DNA of 64,000 nucleotides from NCBI RefSeq assembly GCF_029439465.1, contig NZ_JAROAV010000027.1:1-64000 (forward strand), written 5' to 3'. The stretch is from Luteipulveratus flavus (GTDB taxonomy: Bacteria; Actinomycetota; Actinomycetes; Actinomycetales; Dermatophilaceae). The notes under the pieces were generated by a model, which ran no database searches, was not told the origin of the DNA, and saw only the letters and a list, made by a program, of their open reading frames with translations. Made by a program: the position numbers and the translations under genes. Each line of letters starts with the position of its first letter. Within the stretch, counting starts at the first letter, position 1. Shown here piece by piece: positions 7,944 to 17,301 of the stretch.

Positions 7944-10262
7944 TCAGCCGCCCGACCGGCCCCGCCGGTCGAACCATCGACCCGGAGCGGACAGGACCGC
8001 GCGCAGGCCGGACCGCACGGCCAGTCGTCCCGTCCGCGGCGCGAGCAGCGCGGCCGTCCGCACCGACCACGACGCGTTCCCTCGGACGTCGCGCAGGATG
8101 CGGTCGGCGTCCTGCTCCAGCGTCTCGGGCGAGGTGGTCGGTGCGGCGTACCGCGATGCCTCGAGGGTGCGGACGGCCCGGTGCAGGGCGGCCCTGCCCT
8201 CGCCGCCGAGGGTGGCGTGCTGGCGGTAGTGCTGCTCGGCCTGGCGCGGCGTCCGCCCCGCGGGCGGTGCGACGCCCAGGTCCTCGAGCCGGGACTGAAG
8301 GGCGTGCCACTCGCCCTCGACGTGCTCGCGACCGTCCTGGGCGCGCCGCAGCGGCTGCTCCCGGCGCCAGCGCGCGGCCACCGGAACCACGAGGGCCCCC
8401 AGGGCGCCGACGACCAGGACCAGCAGCGTCCACCACGTCGTCGAGCTGCTGAGCCAGGACTGCTCGGACGCGCCGCCACCGGTCTGCCGGGTGTCCGCCG
8501 ACGGGGCCGTGGGCGTCGGGGGCGCGGTCGAGGTGCGGGTGTCGGTCGCCTCCTGGGACTCGCGCCCGGCGCCGGGGCCGGACGTGCTGCTGCTGCCGCC
8601 GGCGTACTCGGGCACCGTGCCGGCCCGGACCCCCGGGGTCGGCTCGAACCGCGTCCAGCCCAGGCCGGGGAAGTACAGCTCGGGCCAGGCGTGCGCGTCC
8701 GACTGACGCACCTGGTAGCTCTGCCCGTCGGCCGTTCCCGGGAGGAACCCGACGGCGAGCCGCGCTGGGATGTCCTGGCTGCGCGCGAGCATCACCATCG
8801 CGGTGGCGAACTGCGTGCAGTACCCCTGACGGGTGACCAGGAAGTTGCTGATCGGGTCCAGCGGTGCCCCGTTGACGACCTGAGTGGGTTTCAGCGTCAG
8901 CGAGTAGGTGAAGCGCGATGGGTCGCGCAGCCAGTCCTGGATCTTGATCGCCTTGGTGAAGTCACTGTCGTTGCTGCGCACGATGCCGTCCGCGGTCTGC
9001 TGCACCCGGTCGGCCGACAGCGGATCCACGCGCAGGGTGTTGGACGGCACTGCGGGCGCGGAGGCATGGGAGCCGTTGGGCCGCGCGCTCGGCCCCAGCT
9101 TGCTGTAGGTGATCTGGTAGCTGTCGGGCCGGTCCGAGACGCGGGGCATCGCCGCGCTCGGCTCGTACGTCCAGCTGGTGTCACCCATGTCGGCCGAGCT
9201 GACCGGCCACGGCACGGCGACGATCGGTGAGTCGACACCGTTGGCCGACACCTTCGTCCGGAACAGCGTGATCGGCTGAGATCCGAGGCCGTCCGGGGAG
9301 GGCAGCCGCTCGTTGTTGGTCCCTCGCCGCTCACGCGGCGGGTCGTCGTGCACCCAGTTGCCGCCGGCGTACATCGACATGGACATGGCCCGCAGCGGTG
9401 GCGGGTCGGGGTCGCTGGTGGTGTACCGCAGCACGGGCTCCTGGCTGCGGCTGCGCAGGTTCTGCTCGAGGTCCAGCCGGTCGGAGAACCCGACCACCCC
9501 GACGTTGCCACCCCCGGAGCCGGACCGGGCCAGCCCGTCGGAGAGGTATCGCGGCGGCAGGTGGGGGAGGAAGGCCGGCACCAGGATCGCGAGCAGGACG
9601 GTGCCGGCGCCCACCCAACGCGCGGTCGAGGAGTAACCCGCGATGCCGAACCGGTCCTCGAGCCGTTCGGGCGTCCGGGAGTAGGCCTCGGTCGAGGACC
9701 ACCGCCGCAGCAGCTGCATACCGCCCTGGGCCAGCATCAGCAGCCAGGCGGCCGCCAGGGCGACGAAGTAGACGGGGTTCAGCGGCTCGCCCGTGTTGGA
9801 GGTCGACATCAGGAAGAGCGCGAGGAGGGGCATGCCGGCGAGCGCGGGCATCCGCATCCCCACGGACATCAGGTCCACCAGGACGGCGACCAGCGGCACG
9901 ATCAGGGTCAGCGCGAAGACGATCCCGGGCGTGGCGGGCGCGGGTGCGGCGTACCGGGAGAGGGTGTTGGTCGCGTCGACGAACAGGTCACCGATGGCGC
10001 CCGGCAGCTGCGACGGCGCCAGGTGGTCGTGCAGGTGCAGCAGCGCGGTGCCACCCAGGACACCCACCAGCTGGGCCGCGGCGGTCAGCGACCTGGGCGC
10101 CCCCACCGCCCGGCCGACCATGCCGATGACCGCGACGAGAGCGAGGAGGAGAAGGACCGGGCGGATCCAGGTGTCGCCGATGAGCAGCGTCCGCACGGGC
10201 CAGGAGGCCACCAGGACGGCGACCGCCGCGAGGAGGGTCTCCAGCGGCCGGGCCCGGCTCAT
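7944..10262 (-). CDS. DUF3488 / transglutaminase-like membrane protein (TgpA family)
   Basis: Protein of 772 aa. The N-terminal third (about 8-235) has six or so hydrophobic helices matching DUF3488. A large soluble region follows with a transglutaminase-like core: Cys482 in RQGYCTQFA, His524 in SDAHAWPEL and an acid at 540 in FEPTPG, where the usual Asp is Glu. A Ser/Thr/Pro linker, one more helix (about 625-645) and a cytoplasmic tail resembling DUF4129 complete it. The catalytic domain should face outside. It starts within the stop codon of the DUF58 gene (4-bp overlap). MoxR-DUF58-transglutaminase operons are widespread; the substrate is unknown and a cell-envelope protease or peptidase role is inferred. 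Confidence 0.9.
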   Translation of the reverse strand: MSRARPLETLLAAVAVLVASWPVRTLLIGDTWIRPVLLLLALVAVIGMVGRAVGAPRSLTAAAQLVGVLGGTALLHLHDHLAPSQLPGAIGDLFVDATNTLSRYAAPAPATPGIVFALTLIVPLVAVLVDLMSVGMRMPALAGMPLLALFLMSTSNTGEPLNPVYFVALAAAWLLMLAQGGMQLLRRWSSTEAYSRTPERLEDRFGIAGYSSTARWVGAGTVLLAILVPAFLPHLPPRYLSDGLARSGSGGGNVGVVGFSDRLDLEQNLRSRSQEPVLRYTTSDPDPPPLRAMSMSMYAGGNWVHDDPPRERRGTNNERLPSPDGLGSQPITLFRTKVSANGVDSPIVAVPWPVSSADMGDTSWTYEPSAAMPRVSDRPDSYQITYSKLGPSARPNGSHASAPAVPSNTLRVDPLSADRVQQTADGIVRSNDSDFTKAIKIQDWLRDPSRFTYSLTLKPTQVVNGAPLDPISNFLVTRQGYCTQFATAMVMLARSQDIPARLAVGFLPGTADGQSYQVRQSDAHAWPELYFPGLGWTRFEPTPGVRAGTVPEYAGGSSSTSGPGAGRESQEATDTRTSTAPPTPTAPSADTRQTGGGASEQSWLSSSTTWWTLLVLVVGALGALVVPVAARWRREQPLRRAQDGREHVEGEWHALQSRLEDLGVAPPAGRTPRQAEQHYRQHATLGGEGRAALHRAVRTLEASRYAAPTTSPETLEQDADRILRDVRGNASWSVRTAALLAPRTGRLAVRSGLRAVLSAPGRWFDRRGRSGG

Positions 10263-11521
10263 GACGACGTCACCGTGAACGACCCGAGCCGGGTGAGGCT
10301 CTGCCAGGCCGCGCGCGCCGTCACTCCCGCCGGCACCGACACGACGCGCCAGCCGGCGGAGCCGAGCAGGTCACAGTGCCCGGCGGCCTGAGCGCTGGTG
10401 GTGCGACGGCCCTCTGCGATCCCGGCGGCGTCCAGCACCATGGCCAGCGACGACGTACCGGGCTGCCGGAGGCCGGCGAGGTCGGTGACGCTGCGGTCGT
10501 CCAGGTCGGTCACCACCGCGACCAGGCTGCCGCCACGTTCGGTGAGTCCGTGCGCCGTCGTCACCAGCCGGCTGTGCTCGACGTCGTCACCGGTCTCGGC
10601 GACGGCGAGCAGCTCCACCACCTCGGTCGCGGACAACGGCTGCTCGACCGTGCCGTCCAGCAAGGTCTCGCGGGATGCCAGGTGGAGGGTGTAGCCGGCC
10701 TCGCCGAGCTGGACCGCCACCGACGCCACGGCGCTGACCGCCCACTCGAAGGAGCTGTGCCCACCACTGCCGGCGTGACCCTGCTGGCGGGAGTCCAGCA
10801 GCAGCACGGCGGACCGGCGGGCGGGGCGGTCCTCCTGCCGGACCATGATCTCGCCGCGGTGCGCGGTCGCCGGCCAGTGGACCTTCCGCAGGTCGTCGCC
10901 GTCGTGGTAGGCGCGGATGCTGACGTCCTCCTCGCCGTGCAGCGCGACCATCTGCGGCGTCTCGCCCTCGTTGCCGAGCCCCGAGCCCGGCGGGCGGCCG
11001 TGGCCCAGGGCCTCGATCCGCGGGAGCACGACGACCTCGCCGACCGACCGGATCATCAGGTCGACGTGGGTCAGACCGAACGGGTCCTGCTGCTGCAGGG
11101 CGATCGGCCCGAGCTCGTGGCGACCGCGGACGTGGCTGCGGATGCGGTAGGTCAGCCGACGCCGGGCGCCCGGCTCCATCCGCGGCAGCAGGAAGCGCGG
11201 GCGGTCGCCGAGGACGTAGTCGATGCGCTCCTCGGCGAGGTAGAGCGGCGTCGCCCGGTCACCGATGTTGGCGAAGTCGACGACGACCTCGGCGCGCTCG
11301 TCCGGCTGCAGCCGTGCCGGCGTGACGGACCGCTCGATGCTGAGCCGAGGTGGACGCCGCCGTGCGACCAGGCGCGCGAGCAGAGGGAGCACGGCCAGCA
11401 GGACGCCGATCCGGGTGATGTCCGGGAAGCCGAGCAGGATGCCGCCGAGGACGAGAGTGACGCCGCAGGTGAGCAGCGCGCGCCCCCGCCCGGTCAGGGT
11501 GCGGGGTCGTGACTCGTTCAT
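10259..11521 (-). CDS. DUF58 (von Willebrand-like) membrane-anchored protein
   Basis: Protein of 420 aa. Two adjacent hydrophobic helices at about 14-48 are followed by a beta-rich region and then the DUF58 core with YHDGDDLRKVHWPATAHRGEIMVRQ (about 210-235), the family signature, and a vWA-like domain (LLLDSR). DUF58 proteins occur with MoxR ATPases and probably act as their metal-dependent partner or substrate. The ATG at 11521 is 2 bp from the moxR stop; its own stop overlaps the next start. A longer reading of this frame extends through moxR and is a shadow. Confidence 0.88.
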   Translation of the reverse strand: MNESRPRTLTGRGRALLTCGVTLVLGGILLGFPDITRIGVLLAVLPLLARLVARRRPPRLSIERSVTPARLQPDERAEVVVDFANIGDRATPLYLAEERIDYVLGDRPRFLLPRMEPGARRRLTYRIRSHVRGRHELGPIALQQQDPFGLTHVDLMIRSVGEVVVLPRIEALGHGRPPGSGLGNEGETPQMVALHGEEDVSIRAYHDGDDLRKVHWPATAHRGEIMVRQEDRPARRSAVLLLDSRQQGHAGSGGHSSFEWAVSAVASVAVQLGEAGYTLHLASRETLLDGTVEQPLSATEVVELLAVAETGDDVEHSRLVTTAHGLTERGGSLVAVVTDLDDRSVTDLAGLRQPGTSSLAMVLDAAGIAEGRRTTSAQAAGHCDLLGSAGWRVVSVPAGVTARAAWQSLTRLGSFTVTSS

Positions 11522-11523
11522 CG

Positions 11524-12519
11524 TCAGCGCGCAGCGGTGGGGACCGGAACCCGCCGGAGCAGGTCCTGCAGCACGTCGGCGGTCGAGCGGTGGGCCATCT
11601 GCGTCTCGGCGCTCGGGAGCACCCGGTGGGCGAGCACCGGAGCGACCAGGGCCATGACGTCCTCGGGGATCACGTGGTCGCGACCCTCCAGCGCGGCGTG
11701 CGCCCGCGAGGCCCGGAGCAGCTGCAGGGCCGCTCGCGGCGAGGCGCCGAGCCGCAGCGCGGAGGAGGACCGCGTCGTGCCCACCAGGTCCACGATGTAC
11801 TGGCGCAGGCTCGGGCTCGCGTGCAGCGTGGTGACGTGCTCGGCCAGCCGCTGGACCGTCGGGGCGTCGGTGACCGGGCGCAGCGTCTCCAGGGGCGACC
11901 GGCCGCCGTGGGTGTCGAGCATGTCCAGCTCGGCCGTTCCGGTCGGGTACCCCATCGAGATGCGGGCCATGAACCGGTCGCGCTGGGCCTCCGGCAGCGG
12001 GAACGTCCCCTCCATCTCGATGGGGTTCTGGGTGGCCATCACCATGAACGGGCGGCGCAGCTCGTACGTCGTGCCGTCGACGGTGACCTGGCCCTCCTCC
12101 ATGCACTCCAGCAGGGCGGACTGGGTCTTGGGGGAGGCCCGGTTGATCTCGTCGCCGACGACGATGTTCGCGAAGATCGCCCCCGGGCGGAACTCGAAGG
12201 TGCGACTGTCCTGGTTGAACACGCTGACACCGGTGATGTCGCTCGGCAGCAGGTCAGGGGTGAACTGGATACGCCGCATCGGGCAGTCGATCGAGCGCGC
12301 CAGCGCCTTGGCGAGCATCGTCTTCCCGACGCCCGGCACGTCCTCGATCAGCAGGTGCCCCTCGGCCAGCAGGACGGTGACCGCGGTGCGGACGACCTCG
12401 CTCTTGCCCTCGATGACCGAGGAGACCGCGCGATGGATGTCGCCGGCAACCGTCCTCAGCTCGTCCAGGCTCGTCCCCCCGTGCCGCGGTTGCGTGTCCG
12501 TCTCAAGCCCTGAATGCAT
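11524..12519 (-). CDS. MoxR-family AAA+ ATPase
   Basis: Protein of 331 aa with an AAA+ module: Walker A EDVPGVGKT (59-67), Walker B IVVGDEINRA (about 119-128), sensor 1 MATQNP and the MoxR hallmark EGTFPLPEAQRDRF, with the lid domain at the C-terminus. MoxR ATPases act as chaperone-like factors that activate vWA-domain partners, here most likely the DUF58 protein. ATG at 12519 is preceded by AGGA at suitable spacing. It is first in a three-gene minus-strand operon and divergent from mraZ across 449 bp. Confidence 0.93.
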   Translation of the reverse strand: MHSGLETDTQPRHGGTSLDELRTVAGDIHRAVSSVIEGKSEVVRTAVTVLLAEGHLLIEDVPGVGKTMLAKALARSIDCPMRRIQFTPDLLPSDITGVSVFNQDSRTFEFRPGAIFANIVVGDEINRASPKTQSALLECMEEGQVTVDGTTYELRRPFMVMATQNPIEMEGTFPLPEAQRDRFMARISMGYPTGTAELDMLDTHGGRSPLETLRPVTDAPTVQRLAEHVTTLHASPSLRQYIVDLVGTTRSSSALRLGASPRAALQLLRASRAHAALEGRDHVIPEDVMALVAPVLAHRVLPSAETQMAHRSTADVLQDLLRRVPVPTAAR

Positions 12520-12968
12520 GCCGTGATCCTGCCTGATGAGCACGAGGTAGGTAGGTCGATCAACCGGTGAGGGCGTGATCGTTACCTGACTGGTCCCACC
12601 ATTGTCACCCAGGGCCGTGGCGGCGTCACCCTGCTGCGCGTACGCCCCGCTCGGGGACCGGTGACCTCCGCCCTCCACCGGCCGCTCCACTTCGCACCAC
12701 CGGCATCGGTCCGCGCCCCCGGACAGGCGCTCCCGCGGGTGGACGGACCGGCGTCGGCCGTCACGGACCGGCCGGTGCCGCCGAACCCGCCCCACCTCCC
12801 ACCACCACGCACCCCACCGGCGCTGACCTGCGGTGATGCCCAGGGCGCCGCTCGGTACGACCGCGCGTACGGGCGTGTGGCAGATGGCAAGTGGAGCAAA
12901 GTGGAGTACGGTGGAGCGCACGGGAAGAGCGGTGGTGCTGTCGCCGGTGGCGGAGGAGGTGGGAGCCG
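12520..12968. other. Intergenic region between moxR and mraZ
   Basis: This is the only gap above 300 bp in the window. It holds the promoters of the two divergent units and the MraZ box array at 12891-12916. Open frames across it have no ribosome binding sites or family resemblance. Nothing else recognisable was seen. Confidence 0.7.
12891..12916 (+). promoter_or_regulatory. MraZ-box array (three GTGGAG repeats at 10-bp period)
   Basis: GTGGAG occurs at 12891-12896, 12901-12906 and 12911-12916, exactly one helical turn apart, with AAAGTGGAG at the middle copy. MraZ is known to bind tandem TGGG/GTGG-type repeats upstream of its own gene, so this is very probably its autoregulatory site, ending 52 bp before the start codon. 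A weak -10 (TACGGT, 12907-12912) lies inside the array. Confidence 0.75.
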
Positions 12969-13400
12969 ATGTTTCTCGGTACCCACACGCCGCGGCTGGA
13001 CGACAAGGGCCGGCTCTTCCTGCCGGCGAAGTTCCGCAAGGAGCTCGCCGGTGGCCTGGTCGTCACGCGAGGACAGGAGCGCTGCCTGTACGTGTTCGCG
13101 ATGGCCGAGTTCGAGCGCATCATCGCCACGATGAGCTCCACGCCCGTCACCAGCCGGGCCGTCCGTGACTTCCAGCGCGTGTTCCTGTCCGCCGCCTCCG
13201 ACGAGATCCCGGACAAGCAGGGCCGGGTCACCATTCCGGCCGTGCTGCGCGAGTACGCCGGCCTGTCCCGTGACTGCACCGTCATCGGTGCCGGGGCGCG
13301 CGTCGAGCTGTGGGACACCGCGGCCTGGAACGAGTACCTGTCCGCCACCGAGGAGTCCTTCTCCGAGCAGTCGGAGGAGGTGATCCCCGGACTCCTGTGA
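12969..13400 (+). CDS. mraZ: MraZ, transcriptional regulator of the division cluster
   Basis: Protein of 143 aa with two SpoVT/AbrB-like repeats: the first (about 1-50) with [14 protein letters not shown], the second (about 75-125) with [16 protein letters not shown]. MraZ forms a ring that binds repeats upstream of its own gene and controls the dcw operon. The start at [11 protein letters not shown] is supported by GGAGG 9 bases upstream and by family N-termini. It is first in the cluster; rsmH follows after 160 bp with its own strong ribosome binding site. Confidence 0.95.
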   Translation: MFLGTHTPRLDDKGRLFLPAKFRKELAGGLVVTRGQERCLYVFAMAEFERIIATMSSTPVTSRAVRDFQRVFLSAASDEIPDKQGRVTIPAVLREYAGLSRDCTVIGAGARVELWDTAAWNEYLSATEESFSEQSEEVIPGLL

Positions 13401-13560
13401 CGCCGCGCCGGCCCGGGCGCCGGCTGCGAGGTCTCCACCCGCTCACGTCCATCCGTCCCGACGTCCCTTCCCCGGCGCCGGAGCGAGTGGACGGGGACGC
13501 GGTGGGGGACCTGGCAGCCGGACCGGGCCACCACCCAGCAGACCAGAGAGGAGGACCGCC

Positions 13561-14541
13561 ATGACCGACTTCCCAGGACGCGCCGCCGACCGGCACGTAC
13601 CCGTCCTGCGCGACCGCATCGTCGCGCTGCTCGCCCCTGCCCTGCAGGCACCCGGCTCCGTGGCCGTGGACGCGACGCTCGGCATGGGCGGTCACACCGA
13701 GGCGCTGCTGCGCGAGTGCCCGCAGGCCACGGTGATCGGCATCGACCGGGACACCGAGGCGCTGCGGCTGGCGGGGGAGCGGCTGGCCGGGTTCGGTGAG
13801 CGGTTCGTCCCGGCCCGCGCGGTCTACGACGAGATCCTGCAGGTGCTGCAGGCCCAGGGCCGCCGGCAGGTCGACGCCGTGCTGTTCGACCTGGGCGTCT
13901 CCTCCCTCCAGCTGGACGAGGAGGAGCGCGGGTTCGCCTACCGGCACGACGCCCCCCTGGACATGCGGATGGACCAGACCGGTGGGCCGACGGCCGCCGA
14001 CGTGCTCAACACCTACGACGCGCGCGAGCTCGAGCGCATCCTGCGTGAGTACGGCGAGGAGCGGTTCGCCCGGCGGATCGCGAACGCCGTCGTCCGCGAG
14101 CGCGAGCGGGAGCCGTTCGACCGGTCCGAGCGGCTGGTCGACCTGCTGCGGTCCGCCATCCCCGCGGCCTCGCAGCGCACCGGCGGGCATCCGGCCAAGC
14201 GGACGTTCCAGGCCCTGCGGATCGAGGTCAACCGCGAGCTCGAGGCGTGGCGGTCGGCGCTGCCGGACGCGATCCGCGCGCTGGCCGTGGGCGGTCGCGT
14301 CGCGGTCCTCTCCTACCACTCGCTCGAGGACCGCATCACCAAGCAGACCCTCGCCGCCGGCGCCCGCAGCACCGCGCCGCCCGGTCTGCCGGTCGAGCTG
14401 CCCGAGCACGCGCCGTACCTGCGACTGCTGACCCGTGGCGGCGAGGAGCCGACCGCCGAGGAGATCGAGACCAACCCCCGCGCCGCATCCGCCCGCCTGC
14501 GCGCCGCAGAACGCACCCGATCGACGGAGGCAACCTCATGA
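13561..14541 (+). CDS. rsmH: 16S rRNA (cytosine(1402)-N(4))-methyltransferase
   Basis: Protein of 326 aa. It N4-methylates C1402 in the decoding centre of 16S rRNA using SAM. Motifs: [10 protein letters not shown] at the start, SAM-binding [10 protein letters not shown] (about 39-48), [16 protein letters not shown] (about 110-125), [15 protein letters not shown] and the C-terminal SYHSLEDRI. Start ATG has a perfect GAGAGGAGG upstream. Its stop overlaps the next start (ATGA). Confidence 0.96.
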   Translation: MTDFPGRAADRHVPVLRDRIVALLAPALQAPGSVAVDATLGMGGHTEALLRECPQATVIGIDRDTEALRLAGERLAGFGERFVPARAVYDEILQVLQAQGRRQVDAVLFDLGVSSLQLDEEERGFAYRHDAPLDMRMDQTGGPTAADVLNTYDARELERILREYGEERFARRIANAVVREREREPFDRSERLVDLLRSAIPAASQRTGGHPAKRTFQALRIEVNRELEAWRSALPDAIRALAVGGRVAVLSYHSLEDRITKQTLAAGARSTAPPGLPVELPEHAPYLRLLTRGGEEPTAEEIETNPRAASARLRAAERTRSTEATS

Positions 14542-15284
14542 GCCAGATGACCGCTCCGGTGACCACCCAGCGGGCCGCGCGACTCCCGGCACGCCGACCG
14601 GCGGCCCGAGCGGCGGCGCCCGTCCGGGCTCGCCTGCGGGTGGTCACGGGCGAGGAGGTGCGGCACAGCCACACGGGCTTCGGGGTGGTGTGCGCGCTGC
14701 TGATGGCGGTCGGTCTGCTGGCCGTGCTCCTGCTCAACACCGCACGCGCGGAGCAGTCGTTCGCCCTGGGCAACCTGCAGCAGACCTCCGACCGGCTCTC
14801 CGACAACGAGGAGCAGCTGCGCACCGACCTGGCCAACGTCCAGGCCCCCCAGCAGCTGGCCCTGAAGGCCCAGGAGATGGGCATGGTGCCGGCCACGGAG
14901 GTGGCGTACGTGCGGACGTCGGACAAGAAGGTGCTCGGCGTGGCGACGCGGGCGCCCGGCGCAGGCGCGTTTACCGTGGGCACACTGCCGAACACGCCCG
15001 CCAGCACCGTCGCCGGACGGGCGGTGACAGCGGCCGAGCAGGACATCGTGATCGTCAAGCCGACTCCGCCCCAGCCTCCGACAACGGCACCGACCCAGCA
15101 GTCGGGACAGCCCACGGTCAAGCAGTCCCCGGCCGCGGGCGGTGCGGCGTCACCCACGGCGCCGACGACCCGCACCTCGCCTGCGCGTCCCGCCGTCAAG
15201 CAGCAGGACGCCGGTCGCTCGACCGGCGGCCGACCGGCGACGTCGACCCCGACCACAGGCACGCGAACGACCACGACGAGGTGA
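14538..15284 (+). CDS. ftsL: FtsL-like bitopic division protein
   Basis: Protein of 248 aa in the ftsL position between rsmH and ftsI. It has a basic N-terminus, one membrane helix (about 48-67), a short coiled-coil (about 75-115) with [18 protein letters not shown], the motif shared by FtsL/DivIC-type proteins, then about 120 residues of Pro/Thr/Gln-rich disordered tail outside the membrane. FtsL helps activate septal peptidoglycan synthesis with FtsQ and FtsB-type partners. Assignment rests on position and topology since FtsL sequences are poorly conserved. The tail is longer than in classical FtsL. Confidence 0.8.
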   Translation: MSQMTAPVTTQRAARLPARRPAARAAAPVRARLRVVTGEEVRHSHTGFGVVCALLMAVGLLAVLLLNTARAEQSFALGNLQQTSDRLSDNEEQLRTDLANVQAPQQLALKAQEMGMVPATEVAYVRTSDKKVLGVATRAPGAGAFTVGTLPNTPASTVAGRAVTAAEQDIVIVKPTPPQPPTTAPTQQSGQPTVKQSPAAGGAASPTAPTTRTSPARPAVKQQDAGRSTGGRPATSTPTTGTRTTTTR

Positions 15285-15288
15285 GCAC

Positions 15289-17301
15289 GTGAGCCAGCAG
15301 CGCCGACCCGGTCCAGCGCAGACGCGTCCGGCGCGGCGGGGTCGGCCCGCGGCCACTCGGCACGAGCCCGACAGGCGCCGGCGACGGACCACACCGCGGC
15401 CCGCCTCCGCCGATGCCGGCTCGACCCCGCGGGCCCGCGCCCACCGCGCGGCTCCGCGTCGGCCGGTTCCGCGTACGAGACCGCCGGCACCGCCGCGTCG
15501 GCCGGTCTCGCTCGGGGTCGGCCACCCGCGCCGACGCGCCCGGATCATGGTCGTGGCGATGCTGTTCGTGTTCAGCATGTTCGGCGTCCAACTGGTCCGC
15601 ATCCAGGGGCTGGAGGCCGCGAGCGTGTCCGAGGAGGCGTTCGGCAGCCGCATCAAGCGCGTTGCCGTACCCGCCCAGCGCGGCACGATCACCGACACGC
15701 ACGGTGTGGTCCTCGCCGACAGCGTCGACCGCCGCAACATCTACGGCGACTCGACGGCCATCGCGCAGTACGCCACCAGGCCGGCCGGCAAGGGGAAGGT
15801 GAAGCTGGGCCTGCCCGGGGCGGCCAAGCGCATCGCCCCGCTGCTCGGGCTGAAGGAGAGTGACCTGCTGGCCCTCCTGCAGAGGCAGTATGCGAAGAAG
15901 TCCCAGTTCGCCTACCTGGCCAAGGACGTCTCCCCGACGCAGTGGCGCGCTGTGCAGGAGCTCGGTGTCCCCGGTGTCTTCAGCGAGCGGACCGTCCGCC
16001 GTGAGTACCCGCAGGGCACGAGCCTGGCTCCGCTGGTCGGCTGGGTCGGGTCCAACGGCGCCCCCGGCGGTGGCGTCGAGGCACTGGAGCAGAAGAGGCT
16101 GGTCGGCAAGCCGGGGACGCACGTGTACGAGCGTGACCCCAACGGCCAGGTCATCGCGACCGGCGACAACTCCGACATCCCGGCCGTCCCCGGCAAGGAC
16201 CTGCGGCTGACCATCGACAACGATCTGCAGTGGTACGCCCAGAACGCTCTGATCCAACGGGTCACCGAGACCAAGGCGCTCTCGGGCGACGTGGTCGTGA
16301 TGGAGGTGAAGACCGGGAAGATCCGGGCCGCCGCGTCGTACCCGAGCTTCGACCCCAACGACATGGCGAGCGCGCCGCCGTACCTGCAGCTGCGCCCGTT
16401 CGACGAGGTCTACGAGCCGGGCTCGACCAGCAAGGTGATCACGATGGCGGCGCTCATCGACCAGGGGTACGCGACGCCCACGACTCCGGTGACCGTGCCG
16501 CCGACCCTGGTCCGCGCCGGGCGGCCGTTCAAGGACTCCGAGTCCCACGGCACCGAGCACATGACCCTGGCCGGCGTCCTCGCCCACTCCTCGAACATGG
16601 GCACCATCCTCGCCGGCGAGAAGATGCCGGCGAGGACGCTGCACGACTACATGACCGCGTTCGGGCTGGGCCGGCGCACCGGCGTGGGCTTCCCCGGTGA
16701 GTCGCCCGGCATCCTGGCCGCGCCCGAGGCCTGGAAGGGCGACCAGCGGTACACCGTGATGTTCGGTCAGGGCCTCGCGGGGACCGCCGTGCAGCAGGCG
16801 GCGGTGTTCCAGACGATCGCCAACGGGGGCGTCCGTCAGCCCGTCTCGCTCGTCGAGGGCGTCGGCGACGGCCGGGGCGGGTTCGGCGCGCCGGAGGACG
16901 ACCGGAAGCCGCAGCGGGTGGTGAGCGCCACCACCGCCTCGCAGCTGACCAGGATGATGCAGTCGGTCGTCAGCGAGGAGGGCACCGCCAACGCGGCCGC
17001 CGTGCCCGGCTACACGGTGGCCGGCAAGACCAGCACGGCGGAGCGGTACGACGCCACGCTGAAGAAGTACAGCGGGACCACGGCGTCCTTCATCGGCTTC
17101 GCCCCCGCGCAGAACCCCGAGCTGGTCGTCGCCGTGACCATCCAGCGACCGCAGGCGGGCATCTACGGCGGGCCGGTCTCCGGTCCGGTGTTCAGCAAGA
17201 TCATGTCCTTCGCGCTCCAGCAGCGTAAGGTCCCGCCGTCGGGTAACGCGCCGCAGCCTTACCCGTTGACCACGACCCCACCCGCGACGGAGCAGAAGTG
17301 A
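15289..17301 (+). CDS. ftsI: Septal peptidoglycan transpeptidase (class B PBP)
   Basis: Protein of 670 aa. A long Arg/Pro-rich cytoplasmic N-terminus (1-85) precedes the single membrane helix (about 86-104), a PBP dimerisation domain (from about 125, AQRGTITDTHG) and the transpeptidase domain. Active-site motifs: Ser379-T-S-Lys382 in EPGSTSKVIT, SSN in HSSNMGT, and KTS in AGKTSTAERY in place of KTG. It cross-links septal peptidoglycan with FtsW and is a beta-lactam target. The GTG at 15289 was chosen for the GAGGTGA 8 bases upstream; an ATG at 15547 just before the helix would remove the basic extension. It is followed directly by murF, not murE. Confidence 0.95.
   Translation: MSQQRRPGPAQTRPARRGRPAATRHEPDRRRRRTTPRPASADAGSTPRARAHRAAPRRPVPRTRPPAPPRRPVSLGVGHPRRRARIMVVAMLFVFSMFGVQLVRIQGLEAASVSEEAFGSRIKRVAVPAQRGTITDTHGVVLADSVDRRNIYGDSTAIAQYATRPAGKGKVKLGLPGAAKRIAPLLGLKESDLLALLQRQYAKKSQFAYLAKDVSPTQWRAVQELGVPGVFSERTVRREYPQGTSLAPLVGWVGSNGAPGGGVEALEQKRLVGKPGTHVYERDPNGQVIATGDNSDIPAVPGKDLRLTIDNDLQWYAQNALIQRVTETKALSGDVVVMEVKTGKIRAAASYPSFDPNDMASAPPYLQLRPFDEVYEPGSTSKVITMAALIDQGYATPTTPVTVPPTLVRAGRPFKDSESHGTEHMTLAGVLAHSSNMGTILAGEKMPARTLHDYMTAFGLGRRTGVGFPGESPGILAAPEAWKGDQRYTVMFGQGLAGTAVQQAAVFQTIANGGVRQPVSLVEGVGDGRGGFGAPEDDRKPQRVVSATTASQLTRMMQSVVSEEGTANAAAVPGYTVAGKTSTAERYDATLKKYSGTTASFIGFAPAQNPELVVAVTIQRPQAGIYGGPVSGPVFSKIMSFALQQRKVPPSGNAPQPYPLTTTPPATEQK

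Noticed and set aside
12661-13134. Small open frames in the moxR-mraZ gap
   Set aside because: No ribosome binding site, no recognisable family, and they overlap the mraZ control region and coding sequence.
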